A stretch of DNA of 53,548 nucleotides from Solirubrobacterales bacterium (lineage in GTDB: Bacteria; Actinomycetota; Thermoleophilia; Solirubrobacterales; Solirubrobacteraceae): NCBI GenBank assembly GCA_027315115.1, contig DAHUYQ010000061.1, positions 1-53,548 of the forward strand, read 5' to 3'. Made by a program: the position numbers and the translations under genes. The notes below the pieces were generated by a model. The model was not told where the DNA came from. It did not search any database and saw nothing but the letters and a program-made list of their open reading frames with translations. Positions 42,270 through 49,580 of this stretch are shown here, in pieces (the first letter of the stretch is position 1; each line of letters opens with the position of its first letter).

Positions 42270-43601
42270 ATGCGCAGCGGCAGGCGAGCGGTCGTGCTCG
42301 TGATCGACGCGTGCGGGGTGGGGGCTCTGCCTGACGCCGAGAGCTACGGCGATCAGGGCAGCAACACACTCGCGCACCTGGCAGCGGACCTGGGGGGGCT
42401 GAGGCTCCCGCAACTGCAGCAGCTCGGCCTCGGCAACATCCTGCCGCTTGCGGGCGTACCGCCCAGTGAGCAGCCCGCGATCCATGGCCGCCTGCACGCG
42501 CTCGGAGCGGGCAAGGACTCCACCAGCGGCCACTGGGAGCTGATGGGCAGCGTCCTGCCGCAGCCGCTGCCCACATATCCGCAGGGCCTTCCCGAGGATC
42601 TGCTCGCGCGGCTGAGCGAGGCGATCGGGCGCCGCTTGATCTGCAACCAGCCGAGCAACGGCATCAAGGCGATCGATCAGTTCGGCGCCGAGCACCTGGG
42701 CACCGGCGAGCTGATCCTCTACACCTCCACCGACTCGGTCGTGCAGATCGCCGGCCACGTGGAGCGGATCGGCGAAGCGGAGCTGCATGCGGCATGCGCG
42801 CTCGCCAGAGACGTGCTCGCCGGAGAGCACGCCGTCGGTCGCGTGATCGCCCGCCCGTTCGCCGGCCAGGACGGCGCGTTCGTTCGCACCGACGGGCGGC
42901 GCGACTACAGCCTTGCGCCGCCAGGGCGAACCTATCTGCAAGAGCTGCGCGATCGTGACGTGCCGGTGCACGGCGTGGGGAAGGTGGGGGACCTGTTCGC
43001 CGGCGTCGGCATCAGCCGCTCCCACCCCGGAGCGACCAACGCGGCGGCGCTGCAGAGCACCTCGGCGCTGCTTGCGGACCTGCCGGAGGGCCTGATCTTC
43101 GTCAACCTGATCGAGACCGACCAGGTCTACGGCCACCGTAAGGACCTGGAGGGGTTCCACGCCGCGCTGCAGGCGATCGACGTGCAGCTCGCGAGCTGGC
43201 TTCCGCGGATGCGCGCAGAGGATCTGCTGATCGTGACGGCCGACCACGGCGTCGACCCGCGCCATCCATCCGGCGATCACACGCGCGAGCACGCGCCGCT
43301 GCTGGCTGTGACCGGCGCGATGCTCGCGGCGGGTGCGGCGGGTGCGGCGGGTGCGGCGGGCGCGCAGGGCGCGCAGGGCGCGCAGGGCGCGTCGGGCGTA
43401 GGGGGCGTCGCGGGCGCAGGGGGCACGTTGGGCGTAGGGGGCGTCGCGGGCGCAGGGGGCACGTCGGGCGCAGGGGGCGTCGCGGGCCGACGGCACGACG
43501 GGCCGCTCGCCGACGTGGGCGCAAGTGTGCTCTTCTGGCTGACGGGGGAGGATGTGCCGCAGATGCCGGGGGAGAGCTTCATCGGAGGCGAGGATGCCTG
43601 A
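42270..43601 (+). CDS. deoB: Phosphopentomutase with a Gly-X-Y repeat insertion
   Basis: Interconverts (deoxy)ribose 1- and 5-phosphates in nucleoside catabolism and salvage. An alkaline-phosphatase-superfamily enzyme: VLVIDACGVGALPDAE (metal Asp), GSNTLAHLAADLGGL, GKDSTSGHWELMG (phospho-acceptor Thr/Ser), FVNLIETDQVYGHRKDLEGF, VTADHGVDP then HTREHAPLLA (metal ligands). Between the last motif and DGPLADVGASVLFWLTG there is an inserted run of about 55 residues of Gly-X-Y type triplets, so the protein is about 443 residues against the usual 390-400. ATG 42270 is used; GTG 42261 and TTG 42252 are in-frame alternatives. Its stop lies within the start of mutM. Confidence 0.95.
   Translation: MRSGRRAVVLVIDACGVGALPDAESYGDQGSNTLAHLAADLGGLRLPQLQQLGLGNILPLAGVPPSEQPAIHGRLHALGAGKDSTSGHWELMGSVLPQPLPTYPQGLPEDLLARLSEAIGRRLICNQPSNGIKAIDQFGAEHLGTGELILYTSTDSVVQIAGHVERIGEAELHAACALARDVLAGEHAVGRVIARPFAGQDGAFVRTDGRRDYSLAPPGRTYLQELRDRDVPVHGVGKVGDLFAGVGISRSHPGATNAAALQSTSALLADLPEGLIFVNLIETDQVYGHRKDLEGFHAALQAIDVQLASWLPRMRAEDLLIVTADHGVDPRHPSGDHTREHAPLLAVTGAMLAAGAAGAAGAAGAQGAQGAQGASGVGGVAGAGGTLGVGGVAGAGGTSGAGGVAGRRHDGPLADVGASVLFWLTGEDVPQMPGESFIGGEDA
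43328..43490 (+). repeat. Nine-base-based tandem repeats encoding Gly-X-Y in deoB
   Basis: Several 9-bp units of GGTGCGGCG type and GGCGCGCAG type are followed by two copies of a roughly 36-bp unit built on GGGGGCGTCGCGGGCGCA. All periods keep the reading frame. Confidence 0.85.
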
Positions 43602-44538
43602 GCTGCCGGAGGTCGAGACGATCCGAGGCCAGCTCGCGGGCGTCGTGGAAGGCAGGCGGATCGCGCGTATACAGGTGCTGGATCCACGGTGGAGCGCGCC
43701 GCTCGCTCCCGGCGAGCTGGAGGATGCCGTGCAGCGCAGACGGGTGCAGCGGCTGAGCCGGCGAGGCAAGTACCTGATCTGGGAGATGGAGGGCGATCTC
43801 TTCCTGATCCAGCACCTGCGGATGAGCGGCGCGATCCTGCTCGACCCGGACCCGGAGACCCAGCACGTGCGTGTGCGGATCGAGCTGCGCGGCCCGGGCC
43901 GCGAGCTGACGCGCCTTGCGATCGTTGATCAACGCCGGTTCGGGACCGCCCAGCTCGTGTTCGGACGGCCGGCGCTGGAGGACTTCTTCGCGGCGCGGCT
44001 GGGGCTGGAGCCCTTCGCCGAGGGCTTCACCGCGGAGCACCTGTGGCGCCAGACGCGCGGCCGCAACACGCCGATCAAGGCGCTGCTGCTCGACCAGAGG
44101 CGGATCGCCGGAGTCGGCAACATATATGCCGACGAGTCGCTGTTCGCGGCGCGGATCCATCCGGCGAGAGCCGCCGGCACGCTCACCAGGGAGCAGGCGC
44201 ACAGGCTGCGTGAGGGAGTGATCGACGCGCTGCGTGCCGGGATCGACGCCAAGGGCGCCTCGATCGACGACTTCCGGCATATCGACGGGGTCAGCGGCAG
44301 CTTCCAAGACCGCTTCATGGTCCACCGGCGCGCCGGCGAGCCCTGCCCGCGCTGCGGCACGCCGATAGTCAAGACGGTGGTGGCAGGCAGAGGCACCTAT
44401 GTTTGCGAGCGCTGTCAGAGCCCGCCGCGCGGCGCCGGGGTCGGCGGCGCTCGCGGCGCGGCGAGCGGCCTCGGCGATCTTAGGCGGAGAGAAGCTCGTC
44501 GAGCCGGCCGCTCTGCGCCGCCGCCTGCGTCTCGGTGA
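43594..44538 (+). CDS. mutM: Formamidopyrimidine-DNA glycosylase
   Basis: Removes oxidised purines (8-oxoG, Fapy) from DNA with AP-lyase activity. After Met removal the catalytic Pro1-Glu2 is in PELPEVETI; the Lys57-type residue is in RRGKYLIWEM, the H2TH segment is GRNTPIKALLLDQRRIAGVGNIYADE, given here as IAGVGNIYADESLFAARIHP, and the C-terminal zinc finger is PCPRCGTPIVKT with YVCERCQ. All are intact. After the zinc finger the protein continues for about 45 Gly/Ala/Arg-rich residues, running 59 bases into the convergent glutaredoxin gene. ATG 43594 overlaps the deoB stop by 8 bases. Confidence 0.96.
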   Translation: MPELPEVETIRGQLAGVVEGRRIARIQVLDPRWSAPLAPGELEDAVQRRRVQRLSRRGKYLIWEMEGDLFLIQHLRMSGAILLDPDPETQHVRVRIELRGPGRELTRLAIVDQRRFGTAQLVFGRPALEDFFAARLGLEPFAEGFTAEHLWRQTRGRNTPIKALLLDQRRIAGVGNIYADESLFAARIHPARAAGTLTREQAHRLREGVIDALRAGIDAKGASIDDFRHIDGVSGSFQDRFMVHRRAGEPCPRCGTPIVKTVVAGRGTYVCERCQSPPRGAGVGGARGAASGLGDLRRREARRAGRSAPPPASR

Positions 44539-44740
44539 AGCCGCCGACGAGCTGGCCGGCGACGATCACCTGGGGAAAGGTCATCATGCCGGTGAGCTTG
44601 ACGAGCTCCGATCTGCCCTCGGGGTCCCTGGCGAGGTTGATCTCCTCGTACTGCAGCCCCTTGGAGTCCAGCAGGCGCTTGACCTGCACGCAGTAGGGGC
44701 AGGGAGTGGTCGTGTAGACGGTGATCTGGCGGGCGGCCAT
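44480..44740 (-). CDS. grxC: Glutaredoxin-like protein
   Basis: An 86-residue thiol-disulfide oxidoreductase: QITVYTTTPCPYCVQVKRLL with the active site CPYC, then QYEEINLARDPEGRSELVKL and MMTFPQVIVAGQLVGGFTET (TVPxVFI-like cis-Pro loop and GG.DD-like motif). Actinobacteria often use mycothiol, so it may act as a mycoredoxin, though mycoredoxins usually have CGYC. The gene has a TATACT box only 10 bases before its ATG, suggesting a near-leaderless mRNA. Its 3' end overlaps the mutM 3' end by 59 bases. Confidence 0.9.
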   Translation of the reverse strand: MAARQITVYTTTPCPYCVQVKRLLDSKGLQYEEINLARDPEGRSELVKLTGMMTFPQVIVAGQLVGGFTETQAAAQSGRLDELLSA

Positions 44741-44750
44741 TGCTTTACAA

Positions 44751-44756
44751 AGTATA
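44751..44756 (-). promoter_or_regulatory. TATACT -10 box of the glutaredoxin gene
   Basis: On the minus strand TATACT ends 10 bases before the ATG at 44740. A start of transcription about seven bases downstream would leave a 5' leader of only a few bases. No ribosome-binding site is present, consistent with leaderless translation. Confidence 0.5.
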
Positions 44757-44854
44757 GCGACGGGGTCCCAGTCGCCATGCTCGCCGCCCGCTCGCCCGCT
44801 AGCTCTCTCGCCCGCCCGTTCGCCCGCCGCCCTGGAGCCTAGACTCGGCTTCAC

Positions 44855-45571
44855 ATGCCCGGTCCCGTGAAGACAGAGGCGGTGGTGCTGCGCTCGATGC
44901 GCTACGGCGAGGCGGACAGGATCCTGCACATCTACACGCCCGCGCGCGGCCGGGTAAGCGCGATCGCGAAGGGGGTGCGCCGCACCAGAAGCCGCTTCGG
45001 GGGGCGCCTGGAGCCCTTCTTCCGGCTCAACATCGAGCTGCACGAAGGCCGCGGAGAGCTGCTGACCGTCACCGGCGCCCAGACGATCGACGCGCATCCA
45101 CGGCTGCGCGGGGACGCCGCCGCGCTGGTCGCCGCCGCGCGCGCCTGCGATGCGGTCGGCCGCATCTTCGAGACCTCCGAGCCCCATCCGCACGTCTTCA
45201 ACCTGCTCTGCCGACATCTCAGCCTGCTCGATCAGCAGCCGCAGGCGGCCCGCCGCGCCGGGTCGCTTGCGTTCCGCCTGAAGCTGCTGCACGCCGCCGG
45301 CATCGCCCCGCAGCTCGGCGCCTGCGCAAGCTGCGGGGACTCGGAGCACCTGACAGGCTTCTCCGGCGCGGCGGGCGGCGTGGTCTGCGGCGCCTGCGAA
45401 GCCGGGTCATTCGCGATCGGCGAGCAGGCTCACGAGTTCATGACCGGCTCGCTGGGCGCTTCTCTGGCGGATGCGCCCGATGCTCCCGAGCAGGCGCTCT
45501 CACAGGTCGAGCGCGCGATCTCCCAGATGCTCGAGCACCACGCGCATCTGCGGTTGGCGCCTGTCGGGTAG
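44855..45571 (+). CDS. recO: DNA repair protein RecO
   Basis: A 238-residue RecFOR-pathway mediator that helps load RecA on SSB-coated DNA. N-terminal OB fold: KTEAVVLRSMRYGEADRILH, YTPARGRVSAIAKGVRRTRS, RFGGRLEPFFRLNIEL (RecO signature); helical C-terminal domain with a zinc-binding Cys set CASCG...CGACE and LKLLHAAGIAPQL. ATG 44855 begins right at the conserved N-terminus. The gap to the glutaredoxin start (divergent) is about 115 bases and probably holds both promoters. Confidence 0.93.
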   Translation: MPGPVKTEAVVLRSMRYGEADRILHIYTPARGRVSAIAKGVRRTRSRFGGRLEPFFRLNIELHEGRGELLTVTGAQTIDAHPRLRGDAAALVAAARACDAVGRIFETSEPHPHVFNLLCRHLSLLDQQPQAARRAGSLAFRLKLLHAAGIAPQLGACASCGDSEHLTGFSGAAGGVVCGACEAGSFAIGEQAHEFMTGSLGASLADAPDAPEQALSQVERAISQMLEHHAHLRLAPVG

Positions 45572-45601
45572 ACGGCCAAGAGGCAAGTCGGGCAAGAACG
45601 C
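45571..45601 (+). repeat. Intergenic repeat element, copy B (after recO)
   Basis: Begins at the last base of the recO stop codon and matches 38197-38227 at 25 of 31 positions. Confidence 0.6.
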
Positions 45602-45698
45602 AGGAGGCGTCCAGCCACTTGTGCGAGGCAACCGGGAAGGCCGCCTCGCACCGCTCATCGGGCCTCTGCCGGCCGTGGGTGGTGGCACAATCGGTCGC

Positions 45699-46736
45699 AT
45701 GAGTCTCGCGAGCAGTCCAGACCAGGTGGCGGCCGGCTTCGCCGGGCGGCGGCAGGCATTCGAGGAGCAGTGGCTCTCGCCGCTGGCGGCGCGCTCCTAC
45801 CCAGCGGTGCGCCACCGCCCGGAGGACGACTGCGGGTTGCGCACGCCCTTCCAGCGCGACCGCGACCGGATCGTGCACTGCAAGGCATTTCGCCGCCTCA
45901 CCCACAAGACGCAGGTCTTCGTCGCGCCCGCCGGCGACCACTACCGCACGCGCCTGACGCACACCCTGGAGGTGACCAGCATCTCGCGCACGGTCGCGCG
46001 GGCGCTGCGGCTGAACGAGGATCTTACCGAGGCGATCGGGCTCGGGCACGACCTCGGGCACGCGCCGTTTGGCCACATCGGCGAGGAGGCGCTGGACGCC
46101 TGCCTGCGCGAGCGCTTCGGCAGCGGCTTCCGCCACTACGAGCACTCGCTGCGAGTGGTCGACGCGCTGGAGCGCGACGGCGCCGGCCTGAACCTCACCG
46201 AGCAGGTGCGCGACGGGATCGCAAGCCACTCCAGCGGCGCGCCGCAGCCGGCGACCCTGGAGGGCGCGATCGTGCGGATCATCGACAGGGTCGCCTACAT
46301 CAACCACGACATCGACGACGCCGTGCGAGCCGGCCTGCTGGCCGAGGCGGACCTGCCGGCGCAGCCGATCGCGATCCTCGGCGCGACCGGCTCCCAGCGC
46401 ATCGACGCGCTCGTGCACGACATGGTCGAGAGCTCCCAGCAGGCGGGGGAGATCGTCCAGGGCTCCCAGGCGGGCCAGGCGATGGCGCAGCTTCGCGAGT
46501 TCATGTTCGACCGCATCTACCTGGGCCCGGCGGTGCGGGCCGAGCACGAGCGGATCGTCTCGGTGATCAGGGCGCTCTTCGCCCACTACGTCGAGCACCC
46601 CCACCAGCTTCCGCCGTCGGTGGCGAGCGACGCCTCCCTCGCTCAGCGCGTCACCGACTACCTGGCGGGCATGACCGACCGCTACTGCATCCGCGCCTAC
46701 ACCGAGCTGAAGGTCCCCAGAGCGTTCGCGGGCTGA
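45699..46736 (+). CDS. dgt: dGTP triphosphohydrolase-like HD protein
   Basis: A 345-residue HD-domain nucleotidase (dNTPase) of the short Dgt type. RTPFQRDRDRIVHCKAFRRL and THKTQVFVAPAGDHYRTRLT give the N-terminal signature; the HD metal residues are in RLTHTLEVTSISR and GLGHDLGHAPFGHIGEEALD; the fourth ligand Asp is in IIDRVAYINHDIDDAVRAGL. It controls dNTP pools by releasing triphosphate. It lies between recO and dnaG, the usual place in actinobacteria. ATG 45699 has no strong ribosome-binding site but matches the family start. Confidence 0.93.
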   Translation: MSLASSPDQVAAGFAGRRQAFEEQWLSPLAARSYPAVRHRPEDDCGLRTPFQRDRDRIVHCKAFRRLTHKTQVFVAPAGDHYRTRLTHTLEVTSISRTVARALRLNEDLTEAIGLGHDLGHAPFGHIGEEALDACLRERFGSGFRHYEHSLRVVDALERDGAGLNLTEQVRDGIASHSSGAPQPATLEGAIVRIIDRVAYINHDIDDAVRAGLLAEADLPAQPIAILGATGSQRIDALVHDMVESSQQAGEIVQGSQAGQAMAQLREFMFDRIYLGPAVRAEHERIVSVIRALFAHYVEHPHQLPPSVASDASLAQRVTDYLAGMTDRYCIRAYTELKVPRAFAG

Positions 46737-46769
46737 GCGCGGCCCGGCCCATGCTCTAGCGTTGCGGCG

Positions 46770-48638
46770 ATGGCCCTATACACCTCTCAGAGCAGGGACC
46801 GCGTGCGCGATGCCGTGGACTTCGTCGAGCTGGTCTCCGCTCGCACCGATCTGCGGCGCGCGGGGCCAAGTCGCTACGAGGGCCTTTGCCCATTCCACGA
46901 GGAGCGCACGCCCTCCTTCGGGATCGACCCCAGCCAGAAGGTCTACTACTGCTTCGGCTGCGGCGCCTCCGGCGACCTGTTCACCTTCGTGCAGGAGACC
47001 GAGGGCCTGGACTTCAAGGGTGCGCTGGAGCTGCTGGCCGAACGCAGCGGCGTCGAGCTAGAGCGCGAGCAGGAGGACCCGCGCGAGGCGCAGCTCCGTC
47101 AGCGCCGCGAGCGGCTGCTCGTGCTGCTGGCGCGCACCGCCGCCTTCTACGAGCGGGTGCTCTGGGACTCCGGCGAGGCGCGGGGCGCGCGCGATTACCT
47201 GCTCGGTCGCGGCCTCTCCGAAAAGGCGCTGAAGAGCTTCTCGGTCGGCTACTCGCCAAGCGCCTGGGACAAGGTGCTGCTGGCCTCCAGGCGCGCCGGC
47301 TTCAGCGAGCGGGAGCTGGTCGAGACCGGCCTGGCGCAGCGCTCCCGCGAAGGCGACCGCCCCTACGACCGCTTCAGGAGACGGATCATGTTCCCGCTGG
47401 CGGACATGCGCGGGCGGGTGCTCGGGTTCGGCGCGCGCGAGCTCGCCGGGGCGCCTGAGAGCGAGCGGCGGGGGCCGAAGTACCTCAACACCTCCGACAA
47501 CGAGATCTACCACAAGGGCCGCCACCTCTACGGCGCCCACCTCGCGCGCGCCGCCGCCGCGAAGGCCGGCAGCGTGGTGCTCTGCGAGGGCTACACCGAC
47601 GTGATCGCGATGCACCAGGTCGGCATCACGGCGAGCGTGGGGCTGATGGGCACGGCTCTGACAGAGGCCCAGGTGGCCGAGCTCGCGCGGATGACGCAGG
47701 TCGTGGTGCTCGCGCTCGACGCCGACACCGCCGGGCAGGAGGCGATGCTCAAGGCGGCGCGGCTGATGGCGGTGCGTAAGCTGGAGCTGCGCGTGGTGCA
47801 GATGCCGGGCGGGATGGACCCGGCGGAGCTGATCCAGCGCGAGGGCGCCGAGGCGATGCGCGCCGCGGTGGCGGACTCGGTGCCGTTCGTGCGCTTCAGG
47901 GTGCTGCGAGAGCTGGAGAGTGGGGAGACCCAGAGTCCCGAGGGCCGCGACCGGATCATCGAGGCTCTGCGCCCGGTCTTCGCGAGCATGCCGCAGAGCG
48001 CGCTGCGGCTGGATCTTGCGCAGATGGTCGCCGGGCGGCTGGCGCTGCCGCAGAGCCTGCTGGAGGGGCTGCTGAGCGCGGCGCCCGGCGCGGCGCCCGG
48101 CGGTCGGCAGCCCTCGCCCGAAGGTGGCCGGGGCGGTGAGCGCCGCGGCGCGTCCGGGGCCGCGCGCGAGCCTGGGCGGGCGCAGGCCGCTCCTCGCGCC
48201 TCCGCGAGCAATGGCGCCGGCCAGGCAGAGCGGGCGTTCCTGGCGCTGTGCATCGGCTCGCCGGAGGCCGGAGCGGACGCGCTGGGCCGGTTGCGCCCGG
48301 CCGAGCACTTCACCGACTCGCTGCTGAGGCGGGCCGCCGAGCACCTGAGCGCCGGGAGGCTCGCCGCGCCGCTGGCGGGCGTGGACGAGCAAGACCCCGA
48401 GCTTGCTCGCCTGCTGGCTGAGCTCGTGGTCGAGGCGGGCAGCGAGCGCGCAACCGACGCGATGCTCGCCGTCTCGGCCTTCCAGCTCGAGCTCGCCTGG
48501 ATCGATCGCAAGATCGCTCTCGCCAAGGCACAGGCCGGCGGCGAAGTCAGCGAGCTCGCGCACCGCCGCCTGGAGGTCAAGCGGGACCTGGATTCCGCGC
48601 TGGAACAGGCGATGGAGCAGAGCGGCGATCAGCCGTAG
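46770..48638 (+). CDS. dnaG: DNA primase
   Basis: Synthesises RNA primers at the replication fork. A 622-residue protein: N-terminal zinc finger (CPFHEERTPSFGIDPSQKVY then CFGCGASGDLFTFV), the core domain with GLSEKALKSFSVGYSPSAWD, YDRFRRRIMFPLADMRGRVL then GFGARE, the toprim motifs VVLCEGYTDVIAMHQVG and VLALDADTAGQEA, and a C-terminal DnaB-binding helical domain from about residue 480. A low-complexity Pro/Gly/Ala linker of about 45 residues (near 435-485) precedes it. ATG 46770. It is co-directional with dgt with a 33-base gap. Confidence 0.97.
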   Translation: MALYTSQSRDRVRDAVDFVELVSARTDLRRAGPSRYEGLCPFHEERTPSFGIDPSQKVYYCFGCGASGDLFTFVQETEGLDFKGALELLAERSGVELEREQEDPREAQLRQRRERLLVLLARTAAFYERVLWDSGEARGARDYLLGRGLSEKALKSFSVGYSPSAWDKVLLASRRAGFSERELVETGLAQRSREGDRPYDRFRRRIMFPLADMRGRVLGFGARELAGAPESERRGPKYLNTSDNEIYHKGRHLYGAHLARAAAAKAGSVVLCEGYTDVIAMHQVGITASVGLMGTALTEAQVAELARMTQVVVLALDADTAGQEAMLKAARLMAVRKLELRVVQMPGGMDPAELIQREGAEAMRAAVADSVPFVRFRVLRELESGETQSPEGRDRIIEALRPVFASMPQSALRLDLAQMVAGRLALPQSLLEGLLSAAPGAAPGGRQPSPEGGRGGERRGASGAAREPGRAQAAPRASASNGAGQAERAFLALCIGSPEAGADALGRLRPAEHFTDSLLRRAAEHLSAGRLAAPLAGVDEQDPELARLLAELVVEAGSERATDAMLAVSAFQLELAWIDRKIALAKAQAGGEVSELAHRRLEVKRDLDSALEQAMEQSGDQP

Positions 48639-48646
48639 ACCGGTTC

Positions 48647-48683
48647 GGCGCGTTCGAGCCACGACTTGGCGCGTTCGAGCCAC
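48647..48683 (+). repeat. Two copies of a 21-base-period repeat after dnaG
   Basis: GGCGCGTTCGAGCCAC occurs at 48647-48662 and 48668-48683, separated by five bases, just beyond the dnaG stop. Confidence 0.85.
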
Positions 48684-48693
48684 AAGTCACGCT

Positions 48694-48726
48694 CCTGTTA
48701 CACGCCTGTCACACTCCTGGCACATT
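48694..48726 (+). promoter_or_regulatory. Three tandem 11-bp repeats upstream of the HNH gene
   Basis: CCTGTTACACG, CCTGTCACACT and CCTGGCACATT follow each other exactly (48694, 48705, 48716), ending 41 bases before the ATG at 48768. An 11-base period puts the units on one face of the helix, as in operators read by multi-HTH proteins. Confidence 0.55.
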
Positions 48727-48767
48727 CCAGGAACGCTGTAACGGTCTTTGCGTCGAGACTCTGGCGC

Positions 48768-49436
48768 ATGGATCGCGGCGAGCTTCAAGCGCTTCTCGGC
48801 GAAGGGGTCTCCCTGGCGGAGATCGGCAGGCGCCACGACCTGCACGAATCGACGGTCGGCTACTGGGTCAAGAAGCACGGCCTGAAGGCGGCTCGCCGGG
48901 AGAAGCATGCGGCGCGGGGAGCCCTCCAGCGGGAGCATCTGGAGACGCTTGTGGAGGAAGGCAAGACGATCGCAGAGATCGCGGAGGCGGTGGACCGCAG
49001 TCATGCGACGGTGCGGCATTGGCTGCGCGAGTACGGACTGCGGACGCAGCGCGCGCGGAACATCGCTCAGCAGACGCGCGAGAAGCGAGTCTTGCGCAGG
49101 TGCGCACGGCACGGCCTCACGGAGTTTCAGCGCCGCGAGCCGGGCGGATACCGATGTCTGAAGTGCAGATCCGAAGCCGTGTCGCGCAGACGCCGCCTGG
49201 TAAAGCAGCTTCTTGTGCAGGAGGCCGGCGGCGCGTGCCGGATCTGCGGCTATGACCGCTGCGCGAGGGCATTGCACTTCCATCACGTCGACCCCGAGCA
49301 CAAGCGCTTCAACCTGAGCCTGCGGGGCGTGACGCGCTCCCTGGAGCGGGCACGCGCCGAGGCCCAGAAGTGCATCCTGCTGTGCGGAAACTGCCAGGCC
49401 GAAGTCGAGGAGGGACTCATCGACCTCGGCTTGTAG
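48768..49436 (+). CDS. HTH-HTH-HNH endonuclease-like protein
   Basis: A 222-residue protein with two N-terminal helix-turn-helix units: LQALLGEGVSLAEIGRRHDL followed by HESTVGYWVKKHGL, and LETLVEEGKTIAEIAEAVDR followed by SHATVRHWLREYGL. Then comes a Cys-containing segment (RRCARHGLTEFQRREPGGYR with CLKC) and an HNH-type zinc domain (CRICGYDRCARALHFHHVDP, KRFNLSLRG, CILLCGNCQAEVEEG). The HNH His pair and four zinc cysteines are present, so nuclease activity is plausible. The HTH pair resembles intron-encoded or transposon-type DNA readers. ATG 48768; upstream in-frame sequence is not protein-like. It lies 38 bases before tRNA-Asn. Confidence 0.8.
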   Translation: MDRGELQALLGEGVSLAEIGRRHDLHESTVGYWVKKHGLKAARREKHAARGALQREHLETLVEEGKTIAEIAEAVDRSHATVRHWLREYGLRTQRARNIAQQTREKRVLRRCARHGLTEFQRREPGGYRCLKCRSEAVSRRRRLVKQLLVQEAGGACRICGYDRCARALHFHHVDPEHKRFNLSLRGVTRSLERARAEAQKCILLCGNCQAEVEEGLIDLGL

Positions 49437-49474
49437 AATCTGACCTCCGCGCTATCGTTTCCCTGGTAGCACGA

Positions 49475-49549
49475 TCCGGGGTAGCTCAATTGGCAGAATG
49501 CGCTCGCCTGTTAAGCGAGAGGTTGTGGGTTCGAGTCCCACCCCCGGAG
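49475..49549 (+). tRNA. tRNA-Asn (GUU)
   Basis: A 75-base cloverleaf: acceptor TCCGGGG pairs with CCCCGGA, D-arm AGCTCAATTGGCAGA, anticodon arm GCTCGCCTGTTAAGCGAG with anticodon GTT, and T-arm GTGGGTTCGAGTCCCAC. The CCA end is not encoded. Confidence 0.95.
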
Positions 49550-49580
49550 CTTCCGCAGCACGCCGAGACGGGCAAGTCGG

